NCBI RefSeq assembly: GCF_900115745.1
Contig: NZ_FOXP01000007.1
Span: 1-64,000 of the forward strand
Direction: 5' to 3'
Length of the DNA stretch: 64,000 nucleotides
Source of the DNA: Sphingomonas rubra
GTDB taxonomy: Bacteria; Pseudomonadota; Alphaproteobacteria; Sphingomonadales; Sphingomonadaceae
The translations under genes and the position numbers were made by a program. The notes below the pieces were generated by a model that was given only the letters and a program-made list of their open reading frames with translations, did no database searches and was not told where the DNA came from. Below are positions 1 through 6,829 of the stretch, piece by piece; the stretch's first letter is position 1, and each line of letters begins with the position of its first letter.

Positions 1-219
1 TACCTCGTCTTCCTCCAGCAACGCGTCCAGTTGCGCCTGAAACGGCCCCAGCTTCGGCAGCGGCTGCACCTCCCGCCGGTAACCCATGTCCGCCTCCGGC
101 GCCCGGATCGCCTTGCGCACCACCTTGCGCGATAGGTGCAGGTCCCGCGCTATCGCCTTGATGGCCTTCCCCGACGCGTGCTCGCGCCGGATCCTCAATA
201 CCGTCTCCAATACCAGCAT
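1..219 (-). CDS. istA: IS21-family transposase IstA, N-terminal part
   Basis: The visible 73 residues begin MLVLETVLRIRREHASGK and continue with a helix-turn-helix (about residues 17-37, IKAIARDLHLSRKVVRKAI) of the kind that starts IstA transposases, followed by the LPKLGPF segment common in this subgroup. The DDE catalytic domain lies outside the window, so activity cannot be judged. The start is the ATG whose A is at 219. IstA catalyses transposition together with the AAA+ helper IstB. The reading frame stays open to the window edge. Confidence 0.8.
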   Translation of the reverse strand, partial: MLVLETVLRIRREHASGKAIKAIARDLHLSRKVVRKAIRAPEADMGYRREVQPLPKLGPFQAQLDALLEEDEV

Positions 220-274
220 CCCGATCTCGCCGCCTGACACACCGCCAAGCGAGCAGCCTAGACCACCGGGATGA

Positions 275-330
275 GGGGTCCTTTTTCGACGCCGATCACC
301 CCGCTATCGGGGTCCCTTTTCCACGCCGAT
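275..330. repeat. IS21 subterminal repeats (two copies)
   Basis: Two direct copies of a 22-bp unit, at 275-296 and 309-330, share the core GGGGTCC-TTTT-ACGCCGAT and are spaced 34 bp apart. Repeated transposase-binding units of this kind near the tips are characteristic of IS21-like elements. Confidence 0.7.
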
Positions 331-364
331 CCACAGCGATGGACAAACCAAGCAGCGGCGACAG

Positions 365-610
365 TCATCGTGCCTCAATCCCGCGCCGCTGTATTTCAGC
401 CGCGATAGCGTCCCGTTCGACCGCTGCGTCCTGATCATCCGATTGGCGGTGAGCATCTCTCAATCGGGTGTCCGGCCAATCCGCCTCGATGCGCCCGATC
501 TCCAACCGGGCCGCCTCGATGCTTGCCTCGTCACCTTCTCCGAAACCGGGACGCAACATCTCATCGAGCGTTGCTCGCAGACTCCGCAGGCGTGCAATGT
601 CGCTGGTCAT
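365..610 (-). CDS. hypothetical small protein
   Basis: An 81-residue acidic protein that I do not recognise. It is rich in Ala, Arg, Glu and Asp with regularly spaced Leu and Ile, suggesting a mostly helical fold, possibly coiled coil. There is no signal peptide or membrane segment. Its ATG overlaps the stop codon of the upstream gene by four bases (ATGA, 607-610), so the two are probably translationally coupled. It ends about 20 bp from the IS21 end, so its transcript may be cut short by the insertion. Confidence 0.5.
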   Translation of the reverse strand: MTSDIARLRSLRATLDEMLRPGFGEGDEASIEAARLEIGRIEADWPDTRLRDAHRQSDDQDAAVERDAIAAEIQRRGIEAR

Positions 611-819
611 GTTGCTCTTGAGCCTAGCGTGACGCGCAAACCTCTAGGGGTCACGAACGGAGCGTTGAGGGTAAGAAGGCTGGCCTTCGCGAGTTCGGCA
701 TGGTGCTCAGCGGCACGGATGTGGATCGCAGCCAATTCCTCCATCGGCGACGCCACCGCCAGCGCCACGTGATGTGCCAGCAGGTCGCGTGGGTCGTCCA
801 GAAAAGGTGAACTGCGCAT
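607..819 (-). CDS. hypothetical small protein
   Basis: A 70-residue protein starting MRSSPFLDDPRDLLAHHV that I do not recognise. The frame is open further upstream, but the ATG at 819 has a good ribosome site (GGAGAG, revcomp of 826-831) seven bases before it, which decides the start. The middle is Ala/His/Glu-rich and likely helical. It forms a two-gene unit with the following gene through an ATGA overlap. Both look like accessory genes: they sit between an IS21 end and a tRNA fragment. Confidence 0.5.
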   Translation of the reverse strand: MRSSPFLDDPRDLLAHHVALAVASPMEELAAIHIRAAEHHAELAKASLLTLNAPFVTPRGLRVTLGSRAT

Positions 820-1153
820 CGTCGTCTCTCCGATATACAGCTTCAACCCTCGGCGGAGGCAATTCGGCTCCGCGCCAATCCGTCGCACATTGCCCCATGT
901 TGCGTCGTAACTCCTTTGCGGTGATCGGCGCCAACCTACCTGCTGTGATGACGCTACGGGCGCGGGTTGGTCGGCACAAAATTCGACGAAGCCCCTGACG
1001 ACGGTCAAGCACGGGTAGCGGGCCGCCCGCTGCGGCAGGACCTTATGCGAGCTATTTGCCGGTAAGGAATTGGAAAACCACTTTTGCGATGAACCGGGTG
1101 ATTAAGTTGCAATCGGCCGTAGAGCCTTGCGTTCCGTAACGTCATAGCACGCC
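820..1153. other. intergenic region, no gene seen
   Basis: About 330 bp with no convincing coding frame on either strand. It must hold the promoter for the leftward two-gene unit ending at 365. Base composition is lower in GC than the chromosomal part of the window, in keeping with the surrounding accessory DNA. Confidence 0.4.
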
Positions 1154-1363
1154 ATGACGTTCAAGGCGCACTCACTGCAAGCGGTCGTGGCATCGCACGG
1201 CTACATTATCGTTGAGGCGGACGCACTGTCGCTGACGCTTACACCTATCGACGCGCTTCGGCTGTCCGATTTGTTGCTGCAAGTCGCCGTGGAGGAGATC
1301 GCGCGAGATACAGCTGTGCGGCTCGATGGTGATCAGAGGAGTGGACCACACGAACGTAGTTGA
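1154..1363 (+). CDS. hypothetical small protein
   Basis: A 69-residue protein, MTFKAHSLQAVVASHGYI at its start, that I do not recognise. The central part is regular enough (alternating hydrophobic strands then an amphipathic helix, IDALRLSDLLLQVAVEEI) to look like a real folded protein rather than a chance frame. The last 15 residues are polar and may be disordered. There is no signal or membrane segment and it stands alone, with about 140 bp of non-coding sequence after it. Confidence 0.45.
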   Translation: MTFKAHSLQAVVASHGYIIVEADALSLTLTPIDALRLSDLLLQVAVEEIARDTAVRLDGDQRSGPHERS

Positions 1364-1505
1364 CCCGAGATCGTCGCAGGACAGAAAGTCCGCCGATCCT
1401 CCAAGCAGAAGCAGAGCTATGAGCCATGGTCGACGAGCATGGTGGCGGCGCTGCCAGCAATCGCAGAACGCAGCACGGCATCGCTGTCCCTGCTGCGTAG
1501 TCTAT

Positions 1506-1760
1506 CTACGTTGACGGGAGAGGATCCGACCGCAGTACGTCATCGAGGCGACCGGCGAGTTCCATAGCGACAAGCTGCGTTCGGTAGAACTGTTCCAACT
1601 CGTGATGAACGAGGCGCACCTCGTCGGTTTCAGCCAACGCGGCGAGCAGCACCTGGCGAAGGCAGTCCTCCTCCAAAGTGCGGGCATCAAGCTTGTACGT
1701 CACGCGGTGCGTCTGGCTCGGGAAGGTTGACGATTCGTCAATCGAGCGTCTCAGCGCCAT
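1506..1760 (-). CDS. hypothetical small protein
   Basis: An 84-residue protein of unknown function, probably starting at the ATG at 1760 (MALRRSIDESSTFPSQ), with a GGAG about 12 bases upstream. The body is helical and acidic, with repeated LEED, VHHELEQFY and MELAGRLDDVL segments. The frame extends upstream to 1943 but that part would overlap the oppositely oriented monooxygenase gene, so the shorter start is preferred. It lies convergent or antisense to no other supported gene once shortened. Confidence 0.4.
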   Translation of the reverse strand: MALRRSIDESSTFPSQTHRVTYKLDARTLEEDCLRQVLLAALAETDEVRLVHHELEQFYRTQLVAMELAGRLDDVLRSDPLPST

Positions 1761-1860
1761 AACGAAGGGCGCTCCGGCGGATCGAGGAATACCGACTATC
1801 GAGCTTGCCAGCGCGGCCGATGCCTCGCACGTATGGGCCAGATTGAAGGAGCACCGCCGC

Positions 1861-2166
1861 ATGCCCGTCAAAGTCATAGCCTTCGTGTCCGTGAACCCCG
1901 GTAAGGAGGAGGCGTTCGTGACCGCTGCCGGGCCCTGCATCACCGCATCCCGATCTGAACCGGGCGTCTTGCACTACGAGCTCTGGCGAGAGGCGGAGGG
2001 TGAGCGGCGCTTCGTGTTCAACGAACTGTACGTCGACAACGCAGCCGTCCAGGCCCACATGGCGTCCGACCACTTCAAGGCGTTTGGGGCGGCGAGCCGC
2101 GACATCGTTGCAGCGCGACCGACCATCATTGTGACGCGCCCGGTCGACGTCGCCTCGCAGGTATAG
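1861..2166 (+). CDS. putative quinol monooxygenase (ABM domain)
   Basis: A 101-residue protein with a single antibiotic-biosynthesis-monooxygenase (dimeric alpha/beta barrel) domain. The usual landmarks are present: a first strand VKVIAFVSVNPGKEEAF, the SEPGVLHYELWR segment in the middle, then FNELYVDNAAVQAHMASDHF. This is the YgiN-like arrangement, in which small dimers oxidise quinols or similar phenols. The start at 1861 is fixed by AAGGAG nine bases upstream; an upstream-extended frame is less likely. Substrate is unknown. Confidence 0.75.
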   Translation: MPVKVIAFVSVNPGKEEAFVTAAGPCITASRSEPGVLHYELWREAEGERRFVFNELYVDNAAVQAHMASDHFKAFGAASRDIVAARPTIIVTRPVDVASQV

Positions 2167-2333
2167 CGCAGGTTCATTTCCTAGCATTTCCCACGCTAAA
2201 GCGCTCTAGCTAGGAAGTGGCTGATGCACGAAGAAAGGCGAGTCTGGGACCTACGTGGGTCGGCGAATAGAAGTTGGGCAGGGCTCCGCTTAAGCTGTTG
2301 TAAACAAACAGTTTTGACGGTTGCCTGAGCAGC

Positions 2334-2380
2334 CTTCGTAATGCGGGGGTCACAGGTTCGAGTCCTGTAAGCGGCACCAC
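2334..2380 (+). pseudogene. 3' fragment of tRNA-Thr (CGT), probable attachment-site scar
   Basis: These 47 bases reproduce the 3' half of a tRNA-Thr: the anticodon loop with CGT, the variable region, a perfect 5-bp T stem (ACAGG/CCTGT) around TTCGAGT, the 3' acceptor strand AAGCGGC, then A and an encoded CCA. The matching 5' acceptor strand (GCCGCTT), D arm and 5' anticodon stem are absent upstream, so this cannot be a functional tRNA. A 3' tRNA segment of this length is the classic duplicated target left by tyrosine-integrase elements. Confidence 0.8.
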
Positions 2381-2402
2381 CTATCCCAAGTTACTCATCT
2401 GC

Positions 2403-2753
2403 TTGGGGCTTTCGACAAATCGATGCTTGCGACGGGTGTCTGCTACAAACATAGCGGGGACGTATGAGCGCGTATTTATCGGGCGCGACGGCGGTATGTA
2501 CCATTTCCGAGTGGCGATCCCTCACAAGGTGCGCCCGGCCTTTGGTGGTAGAAGCGGATGCATAAGGTCGCTTGGAACGAAAAATAGACGAGAAGCCAAG
2601 CGCCGCTTGCCTTTTCTCGACGTTATCCATGAGAAAATGACCAAGCTGTTCGTCGATCGGTGTCCGACCTGCACGTTGGTGCCGGTGTCGGCTTCGGCGC
2701 AGCCGGGCATGATGGTGCAAATTGCACCTCTGGCCGTCGTTCCGAGTCGCTAA
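2403..2753 (+). pseudogene. tyrosine integrase N-terminal stub fused to a RidA C-terminal remnant
   Basis: The first part (about residues 20-85) resembles the N-terminal SAM-like/DUF6538 region of sphingomonad phage-type integrases: GMYHFRVAIPHKVRPAFGG, then IRSLGTKNRREAKRR. The catalytic R-H-R-Y domain is missing. From about residue 86 the protein changes to a RidA-like tail (AQPGMMVQIAPLAVV), comparable with AQVGMMVEISAIAVV at the end of the intact gene at 2793-3251. The frame is open across the join, giving 116 residues. It starts 23 bp after the tRNA-Thr fragment, where an integrase gene is expected. Probably non-functional. Confidence 0.65.
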
Positions 2754-2792
2754 GTCAGATACAGCGCGCAACGGAACGATGGATCGATCGAC

Positions 2793-3251
2793 ATGACGAG
2801 AACGGGAGTATTGGCGATGGCGGCAGGAGCGGCCCTTTGCGCGTCTTCGCAGGCGCAGGCGCAGACCTATCTGAAAGACGACGCCGCACAGTCGCGCGGC
2901 TACTCCTCGGGCGTCGTAACCGAAGGGGGACGGACGGTCTGGATCTCCGGCCAGACCGGGCTGGTCGACGAACAGGGACGATCCATGGCGGGGAACGCCG
3001 AGGGTCAGGCGCGCGTGGCTTTCCGCGCGATCGACAACGTCGTGAAACGGGCCGGCGGCAGCATGAAGGATGTCGTCTCGGTCACCATCTATCTGACCGA
3101 TCCGCGCCTGCTCGAACCGCTGCTGCCGGTCCGTCGCGAGTTCTTCCCGGACGGCAATTTCCCGGCGAGCACGACCGTGACCGTCCACAGCCTGGCGCAG
3201 GTCGGGATGATGGTGGAGATTTCCGCAATCGCGGTCGTTCGCGACAAATAA
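2793..3251 (+). CDS. secreted RidA/YjgF family protein
   Basis: A 152-residue RidA-family protein with a cleavable signal peptide (residues 1 to about 23, ending QAQAQ), so it acts in the periplasm. The family fold is clear: VWISGQTGLVD, AIDNVVKRAGGSMKDVVSVTIYL and the C-terminal GMMVEISAIAVV. RidA proteins hydrolyse reactive enamine/imine intermediates; periplasmic members are less well characterised, and the usual substrate-binding Arg is not obvious in FPASTTV, so a different ligand is possible. It lies directly downstream of the integrase-RidA fusion. Confidence 0.8.
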   Translation: MTRTGVLAMAAGAALCASSQAQAQTYLKDDAAQSRGYSSGVVTEGGRTVWISGQTGLVDEQGRSMAGNAEGQARVAFRAIDNVVKRAGGSMKDVVSVTIYLTDPRLLEPLLPVRREFFPDGNFPASTTVTVHSLAQVGMMVEISAIAVVRDK

Positions 3252-3418
3252 CCCTGCGGCCGCCGCTACGCCTCTAGGACGGTACGCGGTGGAGAGGACG
3301 GGCGGCTGAACGTTGTCATTCTTGCCGACGTTGAGTTGCGGATTGCCCGCTTGGCAAACCGGCCTTTCACCGCGTTCACGCCGACCATCCCAAGCACCGT
3401 TCCCAAGAAGGAAGTTCC

Positions 3419-3991
3419 ATGTCCTGTCCATCGCTTCTCGCCATTTCCGGCAGCCTGCGCGCGGAATCGTATAGCACGGCGCTTCTCCGCAGCCTGGCCG
3501 ACGCCGCTGCCGGCAAGGCGGCGATCACGGTGCTGACACTCGGCGACGTGCCGATGTACAACCAGGATCACGATACGGATACGCCGCCGGAGGGCGTCGC
3601 CAAGCTACGTGCCGCGATCGCCGCGGCCGATGGCCTGATCGTCGCATCACCGGAGTATAATCACGGCATTCCCGGCGTGTTGAAGAATGCGCTCGATTGG
3701 GCCTCGCGGCCGGTTGGGGCATCCACGCTGACGGGCAAGACGGCCCTGACGATGACCTCGTCCCCCGGCGCGCTCGGCGGCGTTCGTGCCCATGCGCCGC
3801 TCAACGAGAGCCTCTCCTCGATCGGCGTACGTGTCGTGCTCCGGCCTCAGGCGGTCGTTGGTTCGGTTCACCAGAAGATGACGGACGGCCGTCTCACGCA
3901 TCCCGACACGCTCGCTTTCCTGCTCGCCGGCCTCGACGAACTGCTCCTGGATATCGCGCGGCCGGGTGCCGCTGACCGGGAGGCGGACTGA
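3419..3991 (+). CDS. NAD(P)H-dependent FMN reductase
   Basis: A 190-residue flavodoxin-like protein of the NADPH-dependent FMN reductase family. Residues 8-13 (ISGSLR) form the FMN phosphate loop, and SPEYNHGIPGVLKNALDW at about 80-97 is the family signature. Such enzymes reduce free or bound FMN, quinones or metals (ChrR-like). AAGGAAG lies just upstream of the ATG. The cytosolic enzyme is followed closely by a VOC-family gene, and the two may be cotranscribed. Confidence 0.85.
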   Translation: MSCPSLLAISGSLRAESYSTALLRSLADAAAGKAAITVLTLGDVPMYNQDHDTDTPPEGVAKLRAAIAAADGLIVASPEYNHGIPGVLKNALDWASRPVGASTLTGKTALTMTSSPGALGGVRAHAPLNESLSSIGVRVVLRPQAVVGSVHQKMTDGRLTHPDTLAFLLAGLDELLLDIARPGAADREAD

Positions 3992-3995
3992 ACGG

Positions 3996-4448
3996 ATGGA
4001 GCCGCATTGCCCGGGTAAGTCGACCAAGCCCGGGCGTAGTGGCACGAACAACCGTTACCGCTTGCACCTGACCGCCCTTCTCGTCGACGAGTACGACACC
4101 GCGCTGTCGTTCTTCGTAGGGAAGCTCGGCTTCGAGTTGCAGGAGGACACGACGCTGGGCGACGGCAAGCGTTGGGTCGTGATCGCACCGCACGGCGCGC
4201 CAAGCGGCCTGTTGCTGGCGCGCGCTGTCGGCGACAGACAGCGAAAGGCGATCGGCGATCAGAGCGGCGACCGCGTCTTCCTCTTCCTCGAGACGGACGA
4301 CTTCGCCCGCGACCATCTTGCTTACACGGAGCGGGGCATCCGCTTTGTCGAGGCGCCCCGCCACGAACCCTACGGCATCGTGGCTGTCTTCGAAGACATC
4401 TATGGCAACCGCTGGGACCTTATCGAGCCATGCGCCGCCAAAGGATGA
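3996..4448 (+). CDS. VOC (glyoxalase/bleomycin-resistance fold) family protein
   Basis: A protein of about 150 residues with one vicinal-oxygen-chelate unit: LHLTALLVDEYDTALSFF then the closing strand GIVAVFEDIYGNRWDLIEP. Single-module VOC proteins work as dimers and may be metal-dependent lyases, dioxygenases or binding proteins; the substrate cannot be told. The start is uncertain: the ATG at 3996 clears the stop of the preceding gene, whereas a longer frame from 3966 would overlap it by 26 bases. Confidence 0.75.
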   Translation: MEPHCPGKSTKPGRSGTNNRYRLHLTALLVDEYDTALSFFVGKLGFELQEDTTLGDGKRWVVIAPHGAPSGLLLARAVGDRQRKAIGDQSGDRVFLFLETDDFARDHLAYTERGIRFVEAPRHEPYGIVAVFEDIYGNRWDLIEPCAAKG

Positions 4449-4649
4449 CTCCCGATCGCGCCTTCGTCGTGGAAGTCTCTCGACACACCGACGCGCGTAT
4501 CACGAGCCGACGGGCAGTCGTCCTCGCGCGGTTTTGTTGCGCTGGTCCTGATCCGACCCCGACGTTCACGATCAGCCCGTTTGGCCGCGCCCCGACGGAA
4601 CTGAGGTGAGGGCGGGGCTGCGGACGTCCTGTCCGGATCAAGGACGAGA

Positions 4650-5948
4650 CTAGCGCGCATCGACGCGCGCCAGCCGGGGCGAGAGGAGGTGCACCGCGAG
4701 CAGCGCGACGAAGTAGGCGCTGCCGGCGATCGCGAACAGGACGGAGTAGTTGTTGCCGGTCGCATCCAGGACATAGCCGGTGAACAGCGCCATCCCCATG
4801 CCGCCGATCGCCCCCACCGTGCCGCCGATCCCCACCACCGAGCCGACGGCGGTGCGGGGGAATGTGTCGGAGGGGATGGCGTATAGTGTGGCGGAAAAGG
4901 CCTGGTGCGCCGCCGTCGCCAGGCCGATCACCGCCACCGCGCCCCACACGCTGGCGATCCCTTGCGCGAAGAAGATCGGCAGCACGCAGAAGGCGCAGAT
5001 CAGCATGGTGAGCTTGCGCGCGACATTGGGCGTCCGCCCGCGCGCGATGAGCTTGGACGACAGCCAGCCGCCGGCGATGCTGCCGAAATCCGAGATCAGG
5101 TAGATCGCCGCCAGCGGCAGGCCGAAGGTCTTCAGGTCCAGGTCGTAGCGGTCGAACAGGTAGCCCGGCAGCCAGAACAGGAAGAACCACCAGATCGGGT
5201 CGATGCAGAACCTGGCCAGCGCATAGGCCCAGGTCTCGCGATGCGTGGCGACACGGCCCCAGGACAGCGGCTCGACCGGATCGGCGGGGTCCTGGCGGAT
5301 ATAGGCGAGCTCGGCCGCCGACACGCGCGGGTGCCGCTCGGGGTCGCGGTAGATGGCGAGCCAGGCGACCAGCCACAGCATTCCGAACACGCCCGTCGCG
5401 TAGAAGGCGACGCGCCAGTCGAAGGCGAGGACCAGCGCCGGTACCAGCAGCGGCGTGACGATCGCACCGATATTGGCGCCCGCGTTGAACAGCCCGATCG
5501 CGTAGGCCCGCTCGCGCTGCGGGAACCACTCTGTCACCGCCTTGATGCCGGAGGGGAAATTGCCCGCCTCGCCCACGCCCAGGCCGAACCGGGCCATCGC
5601 GAAGGTGGTGATGCTGGTGGCGAGTCCGTGCGCCATGTGGCTGACCGTCCACACCAGGATCGCGATCGTGTAGCCGGCGCGCGCGCCGACCACGTCGACG
5701 ATCCGCCCGAACCCGACATAGCCGATCGCGTAGGCGAGCTGGAACCAGAAGATGATGGTGGCGAAGTCGCTTTCCGACCAGCCGAACTCGTCCTTCAGCG
5801 TCGGCTTGAGCACGCCGATCATCTGCCGGTCGATATAGTTGATCGCCGTCGCCGCGAACAGCAGCGCGCAGATCACCCAGCGATAACGGCCGACGCGTGC
5901 CGACGCGTCGGCGACCGCGGGATCGGCGCCGGGGGCGGTTGGTTCCAT
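4650..5948 (-). CDS. MFS transporter, ExuT-like hexuronate/sugar acid permease
   Basis: A 432-residue inner-membrane permease with about twelve hydrophobic segments. The N-terminal NYIDRQMIGVLKP motif and GVGEAGNFPSGIKAVTEWF are typical of the anion:cation symporter (ACS) branch that includes ExuT and glucarate/galactonate permeases. A strong AGGAGAG site precedes the ATG at 5948. It is the last gene of the leftward hexuronate operon, so hexuronate or a breakdown product is the likely substrate. Confidence 0.85.
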   Translation of the reverse strand: MEPTAPGADPAVADASARVGRYRWVICALLFAATAINYIDRQMIGVLKPTLKDEFGWSESDFATIIFWFQLAYAIGYVGFGRIVDVVGARAGYTIAILVWTVSHMAHGLATSITTFAMARFGLGVGEAGNFPSGIKAVTEWFPQRERAYAIGLFNAGANIGAIVTPLLVPALVLAFDWRVAFYATGVFGMLWLVAWLAIYRDPERHPRVSAAELAYIRQDPADPVEPLSWGRVATHRETWAYALARFCIDPIWWFFLFWLPGYLFDRYDLDLKTFGLPLAAIYLISDFGSIAGGWLSSKLIARGRTPNVARKLTMLICAFCVLPIFFAQGIASVWGAVAVIGLATAAHQAFSATLYAIPSDTFPRTAVGSVVGIGGTVGAIGGMGMALFTGYVLDATGNNYSVLFAIAGSAYFVALLAVHLLSPRLARVDAR

Positions 5949-5996
5949 GACACTCTCTCCTGTGCGGCCTCTTGGCGGGCCATTATGGTGGGCCTT

Positions 5997-6779
5997 CTAG
6001 GAGGCCCCGATGCTGCACTCGACCGTCCAGCGGCCGTCGAAATCGGCGGCCACGCGGTCGCCCGGCCCGACCGGGTGGACGCCGGTCACCGCCCCGGTCG
6101 ACACCCACGTCCCCGCGTCCAGGGCGATGCCGCGGCGGGCCATGTGCTCGAGCAGGAAGCGGACCGCGCCGAACGGGCCGTCGAGCATCGTCGCGGTGGT
6201 GGCGCGGCCGACCTCCGCGCCGTTGATCGTCAGCGTCACCGGCCAGGCATCCAGGTCGGCCTCTTGCCATCCGTCGGCGAGGGGGCCGACGACCAGGCCG
6301 TTGTTGTTGCCGAAATCGGCGATGGTGACCGCAGGGCCGTGGCGGTTGATGCCGGGAAAGGGCGAGCCCGCCACCTCGATACCGACGTGCACCGCGTCGA
6401 CCAGCGCGCGCGCCTCCTCGATCGTGTAGCGGGTCTTGGCGGGATCGGGTGCGGCGGCGAGGCGGAGCAGGAACTCGGCCTCCGCGGCGGCGAAGCCGCC
6501 GGCGATGACGGGCATGGCGGGCACCCCTTCGCCGTCCGCCACCTGGTCGGCGAAGATCGGGCCAGCGAGGCGGTTCTGCCCGTCGACCGGCGGGGCGATC
6601 CTGCCCACCTTCCACCCGGCGACGCGGCGGCGGGCGAGTGCCAGCGCCTTGTCCTGCACCGCATAGGCTTGGTCCAGTGTCGCAGGGATCACGCCCGGAA
6701 AGTGCGGCAGCGCCGTGCCGGTGCGACGTGCCTCCACGAAGGCACGCGCGGGGGTCGCCTGTTCAACGATCTGCGTCAC
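5997..6779 (-). CDS. 2-keto-4-pentenoate hydratase / FAH-type protein
   Basis: A 260-residue protein of the fumarylacetoacetase C-terminal superfamily, closest in pattern to MhpD-like hydratases: GWKVGRIAPPVDGQ, AEAEFLLRL (metal ligands E-x-E), and GWVSTGAVTG-like closing segment. These enzymes act on 2-keto acids with a divalent metal. The start is a GTG at 6779 behind GGGGGAGG. It sits between the reductase gene and the MFS gene and has its own operator-like site upstream. Its step in uronate breakdown is not obvious: the standard pathway needs no such enzyme. Confidence 0.75.
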   Translation of the reverse strand: MTQIVEQATPARAFVEARRTGTALPHFPGVIPATLDQAYAVQDKALALARRRVAGWKVGRIAPPVDGQNRLAGPIFADQVADGEGVPAMPVIAGGFAAAEAEFLLRLAAAPDPAKTRYTIEEARALVDAVHVGIEVAGSPFPGINRHGPAVTIADFGNNNGLVVGPLADGWQEADLDAWPVTLTINGAEVGRATTATMLDGPFGAVRFLLEHMARRGIALDAGTWVSTGAVTGVHPVGPGDRVAADFDGRWTVECSIGAS

Positions 6780-6815
6780 GCATCCTCCCCCTTCTCCGTC
6801 GCGCCGATGCTATGG

Positions 6816-6829
6816 GGAACCGGTGTCAT
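6816..6829 (-). promoter_or_regulatory. LacI-type operator-like site (copy 1)
   Basis: Read on the minus strand this is ATGACACCGGTTCC, a one-base-shorter variant of the sequence seen at 9776-9790 and 11054-11067. It has the central ACCGGT with a CG dyad common in LacI-family operators. It overlaps the stop codon of the reductase gene and lies about 40 bp upstream of the hydratase start, so it may control an internal promoter for the hydratase and transporter. Confidence 0.5.

Larger units (their letters stand above)
1..344 (-). mobile_element. IS21-family insertion sequence, one end (cut by window edge)
   Basis: This is the left-reading end of an IS21-type element. It contains the N-terminal part of an IstA-like transposase and, outside its start codon, two copies of a 22-bp subterminal repeat, an arrangement typical of IS21-family ends. 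The outer boundary is not certain; it probably lies between 335 and 344, where the repeat unit gives way to unrelated sequence. The rest of the element, including istB, would lie beyond the window. No target duplication can be checked because only one end is visible. Confidence 0.75.

Noticed and set aside
2281..2380. Complete tRNA gene ending at 2380
   Set aside because: The 3' half is perfect, but no 5' acceptor strand GCCGCTT, D arm or anticodon 5' stem is found at the required distance, so it is only a fragment.
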